Of a stretch of 14,916 bases of DNA, positions 14,222-14,916 are shown piece after piece. Made by a program: the position numbers and the translations under genes. The stretch lies in assembly GCA_937995555.1 (NCBI GenBank), contig CALKJX010000293.1, forward strand, positions 1-14,916. The letters run 5' to 3'. This DNA comes from an uncultured Elioraea sp. Lineage in GTDB: Bacteria > Pseudomonadota > Alphaproteobacteria > Acetobacterales > Acetobacteraceae. The notes beneath the pieces were generated by a model. It was not told the DNA's origin and made no database searches. It saw only the letters and a program-made list of their open reading frames with translations. Numbering within the stretch: position 1 is the first letter of the stretch; each line of letters opens with the position of its first letter.

Positions 14222-14916
14222 ATGAGCGACACCGGGCAGAACGGCGCGAGCTGGGGCTCGCGTCTCGTCGGCGGGATCCAGGTGATCGGCGGGGGGCTGG
14301 AGATCGCGCTCGGCGTCGGCGGCGTCGTGCTGCCGGAACCCGCCACGACCGTGGGGGGCGTGATCCTGGTCGCGCATGGTGCCGATACCGTGGTCGCCGG
14401 CTTCCGCACCCTGTGGCATGGGGAGGTGCAGCACAGCTACACGCAACAGCTCGGCACCGCGGCCGCGCGGGGTCTTGGCGCCTCGCCGCAGACCGCGCGC
14501 GGCGTCGGCACGGCGGTGGACATCGCGGCCGGCGTCGGGCCGGGGCTGGCGATCGGGGTGTCCCGCCGGCTGGCGATCGCCGGTGCCGAGCAGGCGACGG
14601 AGCGCGTGGCCGTCGCCTATCTGCATCGCAGCGCCTTGCAGATGGGCCACAACGCCGTCGGCGTGACCGCGGGCGGCAGGACGGCGTGGGTGCATTTCGC
14701 CGGCACCTCGCCCGGGCGCGTCGTGCCGCTGTTCGGCGGACCCGGAAACGGCTACATCCTCACCGAGCTTGCCGTGACGACGCAGCAGGCGACCCGGGCC
14801 TCGACCGCCTTGCAGACGCTGCGCGCGGGTGCGCCCCAGACCTGGGGTCTGTTCGGGCCGAACTGCACCACCGTGGCGACGCGCGTGCTCCAGGAGGCCG
14901 GCGTTGTGGTTCCCGC
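14222..14916 (+). CDS. Polymorphic-toxin-like protein, permuted papain-type domain (3' end outside window)
   Basis: First 231 codons of a gene that runs off the window. ATG 14222 is supported by GGAGGA with an 8-nt spacer. Residues 15-65 are hydrophobic and glycine-rich (GGIQVIGGGLEIALGVGG, then TTVGGVILVAHGADTVVAGF), and residues about 85-120 continue this (GLGASPQTARGVGTAVDIAAG). This style is seen in pre-toxin regions of polymorphic and T6SS-associated effectors. Then His143 in MGHNAVGV and Cys215 in FGPNCTTVATRVLQEAG form a His-before-Cys pair, the order of circularly permuted papain/NlpC-like hydrolases. No signal peptide is evident. No VgrG, PAAR, Rhs or immunity gene is visible; an immunity gene could lie downstream. 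The toxin assignment is inference. Confidence 0.6.
   Translation, partial: MSDTGQNGASWGSRLVGGIQVIGGGLEIALGVGGVVLPEPATTVGGVILVAHGADTVVAGFRTLWHGEVQHSYTQQLGTAAARGLGASPQTARGVGTAVDIAAGVGPGLAIGVSRRLAIAGAEQATERVAVAYLHRSALQMGHNAVGVTAGGRTAWVHFAGTSPGRVVPLFGGPGNGYILTELAVTTQQATRASTALQTLRAGAPQTWGLFGPNCTTVATRVLQEAGVVVP

Overview
The window is one stretch of high-GC DNA (about 70 % by eye) with tightly packed, often overlapping genes. Codon use, the SUF gene order and the accessory genes suggest an alphaproteobacterium, plausibly of the Acetobacteraceae/Rhodospirillales type. The genus cannot be fixed from the sequence alone.

Left part (1-4214, + strand): the 3' two thirds of a SUF iron-sulphur cluster assembly operon. 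It holds the end of sufC, then sufD, sufS, sufU, a sufT/PaaD-like DUF59 gene and an A-type carrier (sufA-like). sufD-sufS, sufS-sufU and sufU-sufT each overlap by the four bases ATGA, so translation is probably coupled. SufU, not SufE, is the sulphur acceptor visible beside SufS. sufB and any IscR/SufR regulator would lie upstream of the window.

Middle-left (4215-5255): a Crp/Fnr-type regulator, then a small DUF2892 (YgaP-like) membrane protein. A perfect 14-bp palindrome with the CRP core GTGA-N6-TCAC overlaps the regulator's stop codon and precedes the DUF2892 gene, which suggests direct control. A strong hairpin separates this pair from the convergent gene.

Centre (5260-10780): a peptide-type ABC substrate-binding protein (- strand) is divergent from an M81/MlrC metallopeptidase. 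The peptidase gene overlaps by 8 nt the gene for a xanthine-dehydrogenase-family molybdopterin subunit. Permeases, and the FeS and FAD subunits of the dehydrogenase, are absent here. This looks like an uptake and catabolism locus of unknown substrate.

Right part (10713-14916): accessory-like. It holds an internally deleted SDR remnant (-); an Xre/MbcA-type antitoxin with a RES-domain toxin (+, ATP-independent NAD+-depleting class), preceded by an inverted repeat that encloses the antitoxin's Shine-Dalgarno sequence; a two-gene - strand unit of a Rid/YjgF-like protein and a second M81 protein that has lost its metal-binding middle in frame; and, divergent from it, the first 231 codons of a polymorphic-toxin-like protein with a glycine-rich hydrophobic N-terminal half and a His...Asn-Cys pair resembling permuted papain/NlpC folds. 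A second GTGA-N6-TCAC site lies in that last divergent intergenic region.

The most promising items for follow-up are the truncated effector-like gene at the right edge, the M81 paralogue without its catalytic middle, and the predicted Crp-like regulon of two sites.
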